Shown one piece after another: positions 5,631 through 12,378 of a DNA stretch of 16,465 bases. Each line of letters begins with the position of its first letter. The first letter of the stretch is position 1. The notes under the pieces were generated by a model. It ran no database searches, was not told the origin of the DNA, and worked only from the letters and a program-made list of their open reading frames with translations. Source of the stretch: Kiritimatiellia bacterium (GTDB lineage: Bacteria; Verrucomicrobiota; Kiritimatiellia; SLAD01); NCBI GenBank assembly GCA_007128275.1, contig SKXR01000277.1:1-16465 (forward strand), read 5' to 3'. The position numbers and the translations under genes are program-made.

Positions 5631-6572
5631 TCACTGCCCGCGCAACATGGATTCCAGTACGAGTTGCAGGTCGCGAAATCGCAGATCATTCCGAATGGCG
5701 TCCAGTTGCGGGTCGCCCAGTGAGGCGAAGGCGGATGGAGGATCGCTTTCCGCCGCTTCCAGAAGATGGGCGATGGCTTGCTCGGTCTCCTCTTTCATGC
5801 TGTACAGGCAAGCGAGGTTGAAATGCACGCTGAACAGCAACTGTCGGTGCTGGATCAGTCCCCGTTGGATCCCCTGCAACGTTTCCAAGGCCGCGTCCAG
5901 GTCGCCCAGCGTCATCTGGGCGGCGGCCAGATTGGATGCCGTAGCGGGATCGTTGGGTTGCAGGGACAGGGCCTCGGCCATATGGTGCGCAGCCACCTCG
6001 TAGTCTTGCCGCCGAAAGGCCATGGCGCCGAGTCGGCGATGCAGGGTAAAGCGGGAAGAATCATACCCGGCCTTGTCCAACGCGCCCTGCAACAGGAGTT
6101 CGGCGCCTTCGTCGTCCCCTTGACGAGCGAGCAGATTCGCTTCCTCCATCAATAACTCTAGGCGGACTTGCGCCATGCGCTCTTCCAACGTGACCTCGTC
6201 CACGGCCCGATATTCGCCGAATTCCGCGATCCGGCGTTCTTCTGCGGAAGGCCACGTGTCCGGGGAGTCGGCGGCGTCGGTTTGCTTCAATCGTTCCAGC
6301 GCCAGGCGTGCGGGATCGGACGGGGCGGATTTGGGTTCGGGCGCCGAAGAAGCCGCCGCATTGGTGGCCGCGAGACCGGAGATCGAGTGACGGGTCCAGG
6401 TGGGGCCTTCGCTCGCGGCTTCGACGGCGTGCAGAAAGGGGAGGGCCATGCATAAGGACAAGAAAAGACGGAAACGGATATACGCCCTTGTTCCGCGGGA
6501 GGGCGATGGTGTAAGTTGATCCCCTTGTCGCGCTCGGGCAAGGAAGTCGGCTGTAGACGAATGGATGAACAT
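5631..6572 (-). CDS. Exported TPR-repeat protein
   Basis: A 313-residue protein with a probable signal peptide: basic RAYIRFR at about 29-35, hydrophobic LFLSLCMALPFLH, and a plausible cleavage after AVEA near residue 52. Residues 55-135 are low-complexity, Ala/Ser/Pro- and charge-rich. Residues about 139-279 form roughly four TPR units (EANLLARQGDDEGAELLLQ; LGAMAFRRQDYEVAAHHMAE; NLAAAQMTLGDLDAALETLQ; FNLACLYSMKEETEQAIAHL). The C-terminus, LGDPQLDAIRNDLRFRDLQ, is the common TPR end-cap. No enzyme domain is visible; it is likely a periplasmic scaffold. The start is uncertain: the ATG at 6572 keeps the signal peptide but leaves a long n-region and has no clear ribosome site. The frame stays open much further upstream antisense to proS, which I consider a shadow. 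Divergent from proS. Confidence 0.72.
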   Translation of the reverse strand: MFIHSSTADFLARARQGDQLTPSPSRGTRAYIRFRLFLSLCMALPFLHAVEAASEGPTWTRHSISGLAATNAAASSAPEPKSAPSDPARLALERLKQTDAADSPDTWPSAEERRIAEFGEYRAVDEVTLEERMAQVRLELLMEEANLLARQGDDEGAELLLQGALDKAGYDSSRFTLHRRLGAMAFRRQDYEVAAHHMAEALSLQPNDPATASNLAAAQMTLGDLDAALETLQGIQRGLIQHRQLLFSVHFNLACLYSMKEETEQAIAHLLEAAESDPPSAFASLGDPQLDAIRNDLRFRDLQLVLESMLRGQ

Positions 6573-6650
6573 GGCGCCACGGTAATGCCGCTCGGTCCGC
6601 GTTTCAAGCGCAGAGACCGCGGTTGCCGGGGCGTACGGGAAGGAGATCGG

Positions 6651-8369
6651 ATGGTGCGCTGGACTGAACAATGTATACCCACACTGAGGGAATCGCCGCA
6701 GGACGCGGAAATTCCCAGCCATCAACTGTTGTTGCGGGCGGGCATGATCCGAAAGCTGGCCGGAGGGCTGTACACGTTCTTGCCGCTCGGATTGCGGGCG
6801 TTGCGGAACGTGGAGCGGATTGTACGCGAGGAAATGGACCGGGCCGGCGCCCTCGAAATCCTTATGCCGGCCTTGCATCCCCGGGAGGTGTGGGATCGTA
6901 CGGGGCGCTATGACGTGTTGCGGGATGTCATGTTCAAGATCAAGGATCGCCAGAACCGTGAACTGGTCTTGGGCCCGACCCATGAGGAAATTGTGACCGA
7001 TCTGGTGGCGCGTGAAATCAATTCCTACCGGCAACTGCCCAAGAATTTCTACCAGATTCAGACCAAGTTTCGTGATGAAATTCGTCCCCGGTTCGGTCTC
7101 ATGCGGGCCAAGGAATTCATCATGAAGGACGCGTACAGCTTCGATGTGGACAGCGACGCCGCGGACAAGAGTTACAAAGCCATGTTTGACGCCTACGTCC
7201 GGATCTTTGCGCGTTGCGGGTTGCGCACCAAGATCGTTGAAGCGGATACGGGCGCCATGGGCGGGTCGTCTTCGCACGAGTTCATGGTCCTCGCCGATTC
7301 CGGGGAAGACGGATTGGTGGAATGCGATGCGTGCGATTACGCCGCCAACCTGGAGCGCGCGGAATCGGTTTCCCATGCGGCGCGGTCGTTTGATGGCGCG
7401 GAGGGCGCCGTCGAAGAGGTGGACACACCGGGCGCGCGCACCATCGCGGAAGTCGCGGCCTTCTTCAAGACCGACCCTGCGCGGATGATCAAGACACTTG
7501 TTTATCTAGCGGATGGAAAACCGGTCCTCATTCTTGTGCCGGGCGATCGCGACGTGAACGAAATCAAGCTGGCACGCGCGCTGCAAGCATCGGAATTAGT
7601 GATGGCGGACGATGACCGGGTGAAAGAGATCACCGGCGCTCCCGTGGGCTTTGCCGGGCCGGTGGGCTTGACCGGTTTCCGCCTGGTGGCGGATGAAAAG
7701 CTCAAGGGCTATCGCGGAGGCATCACGGGGGCCAACAAGGCCGACAAGCATGTCATCAACGTGGATTTGGAGCGCGATGTGCCCGGATTGGCCTATGCGG
7801 ATATCGTGTTCGCGCGCGGCGGTGACGGGTGCGCCCGGTGCGGCGGCACCCTGCAGGAGAAGCGGGGCATTGAAGTCGGGCATGTCTTCAAGCTCGGCAC
7901 CAAATACAGTGAACAGCTCGGCGCCCACTATTTGGACGAAGGCGGGAAACAGCATCCGGCCGTCATGGGGTGTTACGGGATCGGGGTCACGCGCACCCTG
8001 CAGGCCGTGATCGAGCAAAGCCATGACAAGGACGGAATTATCTGGCCCCCGTCCGTCGCTCCCTATGGGGTGGAGATTCTCGTGATCAGCGCGCAACACG
8101 CCGAGAGCATACAGTTAGGCGAACGCTTGGCGGCGGAGTTGGACGAGGCGGGGGTCGATGTGTTGTTGGATGATCGGGATGAGCGGCCGGGCGTGAAGTT
8201 CAAGGATGGCGATCTGATTGGGTTGCCGGTACGGGTTGGGATCGGCGAAAAATCCCTGGCCCGCGGGGTCATTGAAATCAAGATTCGCGCGACAGGCGAA
8301 ATGCGGGAATGTTCGCCCGAAGCCGCGTTGGAAACGATTCTGGAAATGATCGGTGCGAACGGACCGTAG
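6651..8369 (+). CDS. proS: Prolyl-tRNA synthetase (bacterial type with editing domain)
   Basis: 572 residues, the same length as E. coli ProRS; it charges tRNA-Pro in the cytoplasm. Class II motifs are clear: GMIRKLAGGLYTFLPLGLRA near the start, FVLGPTHEE-type LVLGPTHEEIVTD (residues 106-117), motif 2 NFYQIQTKFRDEIRPRFGLM (132-151), and a motif 3-type core MGCYGIGVTRTLQAVIEQ (439-456), followed by the anticodon-binding domain. Residues about 260-385 are the YbaK-like editing insertion that hydrolyses Ala-tRNA-Pro, with MIKTLVY and GGITGANKADKHV. Two Cys-x2-Cys pairs (CDAC at 225-228 and CARC at 394-397) flank the insertion and probably bind zinc. The ATG at 6651 has AAGGAGA just upstream and matches family starts; the upstream in-frame codons at 6516 do not. 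It opens a rightward translation-gene block. Confidence 0.96.
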   Translation: MVRWTEQCIPTLRESPQDAEIPSHQLLLRAGMIRKLAGGLYTFLPLGLRALRNVERIVREEMDRAGALEILMPALHPREVWDRTGRYDVLRDVMFKIKDRQNRELVLGPTHEEIVTDLVAREINSYRQLPKNFYQIQTKFRDEIRPRFGLMRAKEFIMKDAYSFDVDSDAADKSYKAMFDAYVRIFARCGLRTKIVEADTGAMGGSSSHEFMVLADSGEDGLVECDACDYAANLERAESVSHAARSFDGAEGAVEEVDTPGARTIAEVAAFFKTDPARMIKTLVYLADGKPVLILVPGDRDVNEIKLARALQASELVMADDDRVKEITGAPVGFAGPVGLTGFRLVADEKLKGYRGGITGANKADKHVINVDLERDVPGLAYADIVFARGGDGCARCGGTLQEKRGIEVGHVFKLGTKYSEQLGAHYLDEGGKQHPAVMGCYGIGVTRTLQAVIEQSHDKDGIIWPPSVAPYGVEILVISAQHAESIQLGERLAAELDEAGVDVLLDDRDERPGVKFKDGDLIGLPVRVGIGEKSLARGVIEIKIRATGEMRECSPEAALETILEMIGANGP

Positions 8370-8380
8370 ACTTGAATCAT

Positions 8381-8409
8381 CACGCATCCGCGTGTAGGGT
8401 CCGAGACCC
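8381..8409 (+). repeat. Two small adjoining hairpins with GTAG (REP-like element 2)
   Basis: CACGC-ATCC-GCGTG (8381-8394) is followed by GTAG (8394-8397) and then GGGTC-CGA-GACCC (8397-8409), between proS and the next gene. Stems are 5 bp each with no T-run, so they are not classic terminators. The GTAG-plus-palindrome layout resembles the elements at 3188 and 12281, but the short stems make this weaker. Confidence 0.4.
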
Positions 8410-8438
8410 CGTATGAACGGCCATGGAAGAGGAAAGCG

Positions 8439-8690
8439 ATGCCGAGAAAATATGAAGTCGAAGGGACGAAGGCCTACCTGATTGCGGCGGTGGTGTGTGC
8501 GTTGCTGGCGGCATGGCACATTTTCGACGGTTGGGTCCCGCAGGAACGTTGGCTCGAAAAATACCCGGACTTTCCCGCGAGTTGGCATGATTTCAGTCTG
8601 CACGAATTCTACGCGTACAATCGTTGGACGGGCGTCATTTTTGCCGTGGTTGCGGCCATTTGCGCGTACATTCACAAAGTGGTCAAATAG
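8439..8690 (+). CDS. Small two-TM membrane protein of unknown function
   Basis: An 83-residue protein that I do not recognise. The N-terminus is charged (MPRKYEVEGTKA). A first hydrophobic helix spans about residues 13-31 (LIAAVVCALLAAWHIFDGW). An aromatic, His-containing middle segment (PQERWLEKYPDFPASWHDF, SLHEFYAYNRW) follows. A second helix is at about 64-81 (GVIFAVVAAICAYIHKVV). By its charge distribution, the middle may sit outside the membrane. A GAGG ribosome site at 8429-8432 is 6 bases before the ATG, so translation is well supported. It sits between proS and the HU-family gene on the same strand. It is probably a lineage-specific conserved hypothetical; no function is proposed. Confidence 0.75.
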   Translation: MPRKYEVEGTKAYLIAAVVCALLAAWHIFDGWVPQERWLEKYPDFPASWHDFSLHEFYAYNRWTGVIFAVVAAICAYIHKVVK

Positions 8691-8728
8691 ATCCTTTGCG
8701 GGGGCCCCATCTCTTCCGATAAATCGCC

Positions 8729-8756
8729 TTGACCCTCTTTCGCATCGGTCTATGAT
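8729..8756 (+). promoter_or_regulatory. Sigma-70-like promoter of the HU-hisS-aspS unit
   Basis: -35 TTGACC (8729-8734), 16-base spacer, -10 TATGAT (8751-8756); each matches 5 of 6 consensus bases. Transcription would begin near 8763 and give a leader of about 100 bases before the HU-family start at 8862. Confidence 0.7.
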
Positions 8757-8812
8757 GCAAGCTGATAGCAATACACGAATGAGGGTTGCCGGGGCATTAT
8801 TTATTACCGATG

Positions 8813-8836
8813 GGGCGGCGTTTCTTCGCGTCGCCC
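8813..8836 (+). promoter_or_regulatory. Leader hairpin upstream of the HU-family gene
   Basis: GGGCGGCG-TTTCTTCG-CGTCGCCC forms an 8-bp stem (one G-T wobble) with an 8-base loop, 25 bases before the start codon and 16 bases before the GGAGG ribosome site at 8853-8857. It lies within the predicted 5' leader. There is no T-run, so it is not an attenuator of the usual kind; a role in mRNA stability or translation control is possible. Confidence 0.5.
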
Positions 8837-8861
8837 TCGTTGCTGAACAGTTGGAGGCTTC

Positions 8862-9140
8862 ATGACAAAAAGAGATATGGTTGTACGCATTGCGGAAGAA
8901 ACAGGTTTGATCCAGCAGGATGTCCACACGGTCATTCAAAAATCCTTGGATATGATTGTGGAAAGCCTCGCCGCCGGAAAGAATGTGGAATTGAGAAACT
9001 TCGGTGTGTTTCAACTGAAGGAACGGAAGCAGCGGATTGGCCGCAACCCGAATCGGCCGGAACAGGTCGTCACCATCCCCTCCTGCCGCATCGTGAAGTT
9101 CAAGCCCGGCAAAGTGATGAAGCACCGGGTCTCGGGATAA
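8862..9140 (+). CDS. HU/IHF-family DNA-binding protein
   Basis: A 92-residue nucleoid-associated protein that would dimerise and bend DNA. The family layout is intact: N-terminal helices (MTKRDMVVRIAEETGLIQQD, then VHTVIQKSLDMIVESLAAGK), the strand NVELRNFGVFQLKERKQR, and the DNA-contacting arm with IGRNPNRPEQVVTIPSCRIV, followed by KFKPGKVMKHRV. The canonical GRNP at the arm start and the FKPGK end are both present. The arm proline in GRNPN is the residue that intercalates DNA in HU and IHF. HU versus IHF subunit cannot be decided from one sequence; NRPEQ instead of KTGE is closer to the IHF-alpha/HU divergents. GGAGG at 8853-8857 supports the start. It has its own promoter and is followed by hisS after 16 bases. 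Confidence 0.93.
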   Translation: MTKRDMVVRIAEETGLIQQDVHTVIQKSLDMIVESLAAGKNVELRNFGVFQLKERKQRIGRNPNRPEQVVTIPSCRIVKFKPGKVMKHRVSG

Positions 9141-9156
9141 AGCGCCTCCGGACCTT

Positions 9157-10446
9157 ATGACATCTGATTCCTTCCAGCCCATTCAGGGCATGTCCGACTT
9201 GGCGGTTCCGGAGATCCATCTTTGGCAGCGTCTTGAAGACACGGCCCGCGATCTGTTATCCCGCTACGCCTTTCGCGAGGTACGCACACCGATTCTGGAG
9301 CGGACCGATGTCTTCGAACGCTCGCTCGGGGACACCACCGATGTGGTCCGGAAGGAAATGTACAGTTTTGAAGACCGGGGCGGGCGGAATCTGACGCTGC
9401 GTCCCGAAGGTACGGCGGGCGTGATTCGGTATGTGGCGGGGCAGGGCCAGGACGCGCAGGAAGCACGGTTGTACTATATCGGGCCGATGTTCCGGAGTGA
9501 ACGGCCGCAGGCCGGGCGTCGCCGCCAGTTCCATCAATTGGGCGTGGAAGCGATTGGCGCGCCCTGTCCGGCGGCGGATGCGGAAGCGATCGCCTTGCAG
9601 GCGCACCTGCTGGGCGCGTGGGGGCTCGACGAGTTCCGTATGGAAGTGAATACGCGCGGATTGCCCGAAGACCGCGCGCGCGTGGCGGATGGATTGCGCG
9701 ACGCCCTGAAGACGAAACGCGCCGAACTGTGCGAGGATTGCCACCGTCGTTATGAGGAAAATCCCTTGCGGATTCTGGACTGCAAGAAGACGGAATGCCG
9801 CGACGTGGTCGCCGGGTTGCCGCCGGTGACGTCGTTTATGTCTGTGGAGGCCCGCGATTATTTGCGCGATGTGTTGCAGATCTTGAAGCGCTTGGAGATT
9901 CCGGTCACGGAAAATCCGCGGTTGGTGCGCGGGTTGGATTATTATGTGCATACCGTATGGGAGGTCACCCATGTCGGGTTGGGTGCGCAAGACGCGCTCT
10001 CCGGCGGAGGACGGTACGCATTGACGCTGGGGAACAAGACCGTGGAAGGCGTCGGATTCGCCATGGGCCTGGAACGCGTCATTGCGGCGCTGACCGGACA
10101 GGGAATGGACCCGAAGAGCTTGGCGGAGCGTCCCGATGTATGGCTGGTCTCGCAGGGCGCCTCCGCCTTTGACGAGAATCTGGTGCTCATGCAGACGCTT
10201 CGTATGCGGGGCGTTTCGTGCGGAATGGATTTGCAGGGCCGCAGCATGAAGGCGCAGATGCGCGCTGCGAACCGAGCCGACAGCCGGTATGTCATCATCC
10301 GCGGCGAGCACGAAATGGAAGAGGGCACCTTCCAACTGAAGAATATGGAAGACGGCGTTCAGGAAGAACTGGATATGCCCGACTTGATACAACGATTGAC
10401 CCCGGCGACGGATATTGCCTGGCCGGATTCGGAGGAGAAGAAGTAG
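9157..10446 (+). CDS. hisS: Histidyl-tRNA synthetase
   Basis: A 429-residue cytoplasmic class II enzyme that charges tRNA-His. Motif 1 lies in FREVRTPILERTDVFERSLG; motif 2 is YYIGPMFRSERPQAGRRRQF followed by HQLGVEAIG. The histidine-specific signature is LVRGLDYYVHTVWEV, and motif 3 is GGGRYALTLGNKTVEGVGFA followed by MGLERVIAAL. A cysteine group in CEDCHRRYEENPLRILDCKK (about residues 192-211) plus a nearby TEC is the small insertion common in bacterial HisRS. A C-terminal anticodon-binding domain follows. The ATG at 9157 has only a weak ribosome site, and the 16-base gap from the HU-family gene suggests coupled expression. Length and motifs are normal. Confidence 0.96.
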   Translation: MTSDSFQPIQGMSDLAVPEIHLWQRLEDTARDLLSRYAFREVRTPILERTDVFERSLGDTTDVVRKEMYSFEDRGGRNLTLRPEGTAGVIRYVAGQGQDAQEARLYYIGPMFRSERPQAGRRRQFHQLGVEAIGAPCPAADAEAIALQAHLLGAWGLDEFRMEVNTRGLPEDRARVADGLRDALKTKRAELCEDCHRRYEENPLRILDCKKTECRDVVAGLPPVTSFMSVEARDYLRDVLQILKRLEIPVTENPRLVRGLDYYVHTVWEVTHVGLGAQDALSGGGRYALTLGNKTVEGVGFAMGLERVIAALTGQGMDPKSLAERPDVWLVSQGASAFDENLVLMQTLRMRGVSCGMDLQGRSMKAQMRAANRADSRYVIIRGEHEMEEGTFQLKNMEDGVQEELDMPDLIQRLTPATDIAWPDSEEKK

Positions 10447-10452
10447 TTGAAG

Positions 10453-12222
10453 ATGCGAACACATACTTGCGGGGAATTACGGAAAACGGATCTGGATCAG
10501 CGAGTCCGCTTATGCGGATGGGTGGATACCGTGCGGGATCATGGCGGCGTCATCTTCATTGATTTACGGGATCGGTACGGCCTGACCCAGATCATTTTCG
10601 ACCCCAACGATTCGCGGGAAGCGTGGGACCTCGCGCAATCCACTCGCGGCGAATATGTGATCCAGGCTGAAGGCGTGGTGGAATCGCGCCCGCCCGAGAT
10701 GGCGAATCCAAGGCTGGCGACGGGCGAAATCGAAGTGCGTTGCGATGCCATTCGGCTGCTGAACAAGAGTCGCACACCGCCATTTCCCTTGGATGATCAG
10801 GAAGCGGAGAAGGTCGCGGAAGATCTCCGGTTGACGTATCGCTATCTGGATCTGCGCCGTCCGCGCATGCAAAACAACATGCGGGTGCGGCATCTGATGT
10901 CCCACGCCGTGCGCCGTTACCTGGACGACGCGGGTTTTACGGAAGTCGAAACGCCGATTCTGACCAAGAGCACCCCGGAAGGCGCGCGCGATTATCTCGT
11001 GCCGAGCCGCGTGATGCCGGGCACGTTTTATGCGTTGCCCCAGGCGCCCCAACAATACAAGCAGTTGCTGATGATGGCGGGCGTGGACCGGTACTTCCAG
11101 ATTGCGCGCTGTTTTCGTGACGAGGATCTGCGGGCCGATCGCCAACCGGAATTTACTCAAATCGACGTGGAGATGTCCTTCATCACGGCGGACGACATCT
11201 ACGAGCTGATCGACGGGCTCATCGCCGACGTGATGAAAGCGGCGGGGAAAGGCGACGTGGCCTTGCCGATTCCGCGGTTGACCTATGACGATGCCATGAA
11301 CCGTTACGGCAGTGACAAGCCGGATGTCCGGTTCGGCATGGAACTGGTCGATCTGTCCGACGTCTTTCAAGGCAGCGATTTCAAGGTATTTCGTCAGGTC
11401 CTGGATAAGGGCGGCGTGGTGAAGGCCGTGAATGCGAAAGGACTGGGCGGCGTGCCTATTCGCGTCATGGACGAATGGACCGGGGTGGCCAAGGAGTTGG
11501 GACTGGGCGGACTGGCCTATGTCCGGGTGCAGGAAGACGGCGAATGGAAGTCGCCGATCATCAAGTTCTTCAACGAGGAAGAGAAGGCTCTGTTGAAGGA
11601 ACGCCTGGTTATGGAACCCGGAGACCTGGTCTTCTTTGCGGCCGACAAACACGACACGGCCAATCATGCGCTGGGCCGCTTGCGATTGCTGGCGGGTGAA
11701 ATGGCGGGCGTCATCGACGACGATGTATTCGCTTTCACGTGGGTGACTGATTTCCCCTTGTTCGAGGCTTCCGAAGAAGGACGCCTGGTGTCCATGCATC
11801 ATCCCTTCACGGCGATGCACCCGGACGACCTGCAGTACTTGGAGACCGAGCCGGCGCGTATGCGCGCACAGGCGTATGACATTGTCGTGAACGGCGTGGA
11901 ATTAGGCGGGGGCAGCATTCGTATTCATGACCCGGAAACCCAGTCGCGCGTGTTCAGCGCGTTGCGTCTGCCCCAGGAAGAGATTACGGATCGGTTCGGC
12001 CATCTGATTCGCGCGTTGTCCTATGGCGCGCCGCCGCACGGCGGCATTGCTCTGGGCTTCGACCGTTTTGTCATGATGGTTGCGGGGGAAGACAGTATCC
12101 GTGATGTCATCGCGTTCCCGAAGACTCAAAAGGCGGTAGACCTCATGATGAACGCGCCGGCCGGCGTGGATGCCAAGCAGCTGCGCGACGTGCACATCAA
12201 GCTCGACCTCGTGGAGGAATAG
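10453..12222 (+). CDS. aspS: Aspartyl-tRNA synthetase, probably non-discriminating
   Basis: A 589-residue bacterial-type AspRS with an N-terminal OB fold, a catalytic core with a GAD insertion, and class II motifs. Seen: the flipping-loop region TKSTPEGARDYLVPSRV; motif 2 YFQIARCFRDEDLRADRQPE; and motif 3 GGIALGFDRFVMMVAGEDSI with IRDVIAFPKTQ. In the OB fold the sequence is VRDHGGVIFIDLRD; His30 occupies the position that in characterised bacterial AspRS is His in enzymes charging both tRNA-Asp and tRNA-Asn and Leu in strict ones. The family usually starts (M)RTHxCG, matching the ATG at 10453. A TTG at 10447, in the same frame and immediately after the hisS stop, is better spaced from the GGAGGAG at 10431-10437 and remains possible. 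Last gene of the hisS-aspS unit. Confidence 0.95.
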   Translation: MRTHTCGELRKTDLDQRVRLCGWVDTVRDHGGVIFIDLRDRYGLTQIIFDPNDSREAWDLAQSTRGEYVIQAEGVVESRPPEMANPRLATGEIEVRCDAIRLLNKSRTPPFPLDDQEAEKVAEDLRLTYRYLDLRRPRMQNNMRVRHLMSHAVRRYLDDAGFTEVETPILTKSTPEGARDYLVPSRVMPGTFYALPQAPQQYKQLLMMAGVDRYFQIARCFRDEDLRADRQPEFTQIDVEMSFITADDIYELIDGLIADVMKAAGKGDVALPIPRLTYDDAMNRYGSDKPDVRFGMELVDLSDVFQGSDFKVFRQVLDKGGVVKAVNAKGLGGVPIRVMDEWTGVAKELGLGGLAYVRVQEDGEWKSPIIKFFNEEEKALLKERLVMEPGDLVFFAADKHDTANHALGRLRLLAGEMAGVIDDDVFAFTWVTDFPLFEASEEGRLVSMHHPFTAMHPDDLQYLETEPARMRAQAYDIVVNGVELGGGSIRIHDPETQSRVFSALRLPQEEITDRFGHLIRALSYGAPPHGGIALGFDRFVMMVAGEDSIRDVIAFPKTQKAVDLMMNAPAGVDAKQLRDVHIKLDLVEE

Positions 12223-12329
12223 CCGGCCATTCTCATTTTGGCCTCCGCCTCATCTGCCGGCATAGTTTCATAGTAAAATGGTAGGGCGAACCCTCTGGGT
12301 GAGCCGCGGAGGCCATAATGAGAACGGCT
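12221..12329. repeat. Long imperfect inverted repeat after aspS
   Basis: Arms of 19 bases, TTCTCATTTTGGCCTCCGC (12230-12248) and GCGGAGGCCATAATGAGAA (12306-12324), pair with a single mismatch. With small bulges pairing extends outward by 5 bp (AGCCG 12221-12225 with CGGCT 12325-12329) and inward by 4 bp (CTCA with TGAG). The element begins at the aspS stop codon and encloses the GTAG hairpin at 12281. It may end transcription of both convergent genes or be a small mobile (MITE- or REPIN-like) element. Confidence 0.65.
12281..12305 (+). repeat. GTAG-headed hairpin with tandem G-A pairs (REP-like element 3)
   Basis: GTAG (12281-12284) is followed directly by GGCGAACCC-TCT-GGGTGAGCC (12285-12305). 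The arms pair as 3 bp, then two opposed G-A/A-G mismatches, then 4 bp, with a 3-base loop. Tandem G-A mismatches are a stable, structure-forming motif in RNA and DNA. It lies inside the larger inverted repeat 12221-12329. Confidence 0.55.
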
Positions 12330-12334
12330 GAGAA

Positions 12335-12372
12335 GTAGCCTTCGATGTTGAACGTCCACCGTTCAATCGAAG
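12335..12372. terminator. GTAG hairpin at the accA 3' end, possible terminator
   Basis: GTAG (12335-12338), then CTTCGAT-GT-TGAACG pairs with CGTTCAATCGAAG (12360-12372) as 13 bp with a 2-base bulge and loop TCCAC. On the minus strand it begins 6 bases after the accA stop codon, a terminator position, but there is no T-run on either side. It also fits the GTAG-plus-hairpin pattern of the other intergenic elements. Confidence 0.45.
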
Positions 12373-12378
12373 ATACGG

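Noticed and set aside
6573..7376. Continuation of the TPR reading frame (-) far upstream, giving a 581-residue protein
   Set aside because: It is antisense to the strongly conserved proS coding sequence, has no recognisable domain, and would bury the signal peptide in mid-protein.
8701..8709. GGGGGCCCC palindrome as a terminator of the small membrane protein gene
   Set aside because: There is no loop and no T-run; as a self-complementary run it is too short to act as a hairpin.
10564..11820. A 418-codon open frame on the minus strand
   Set aside because: Antisense to aspS; composition is His/Arg/Gln-rich and there is no domain or ribosome site.
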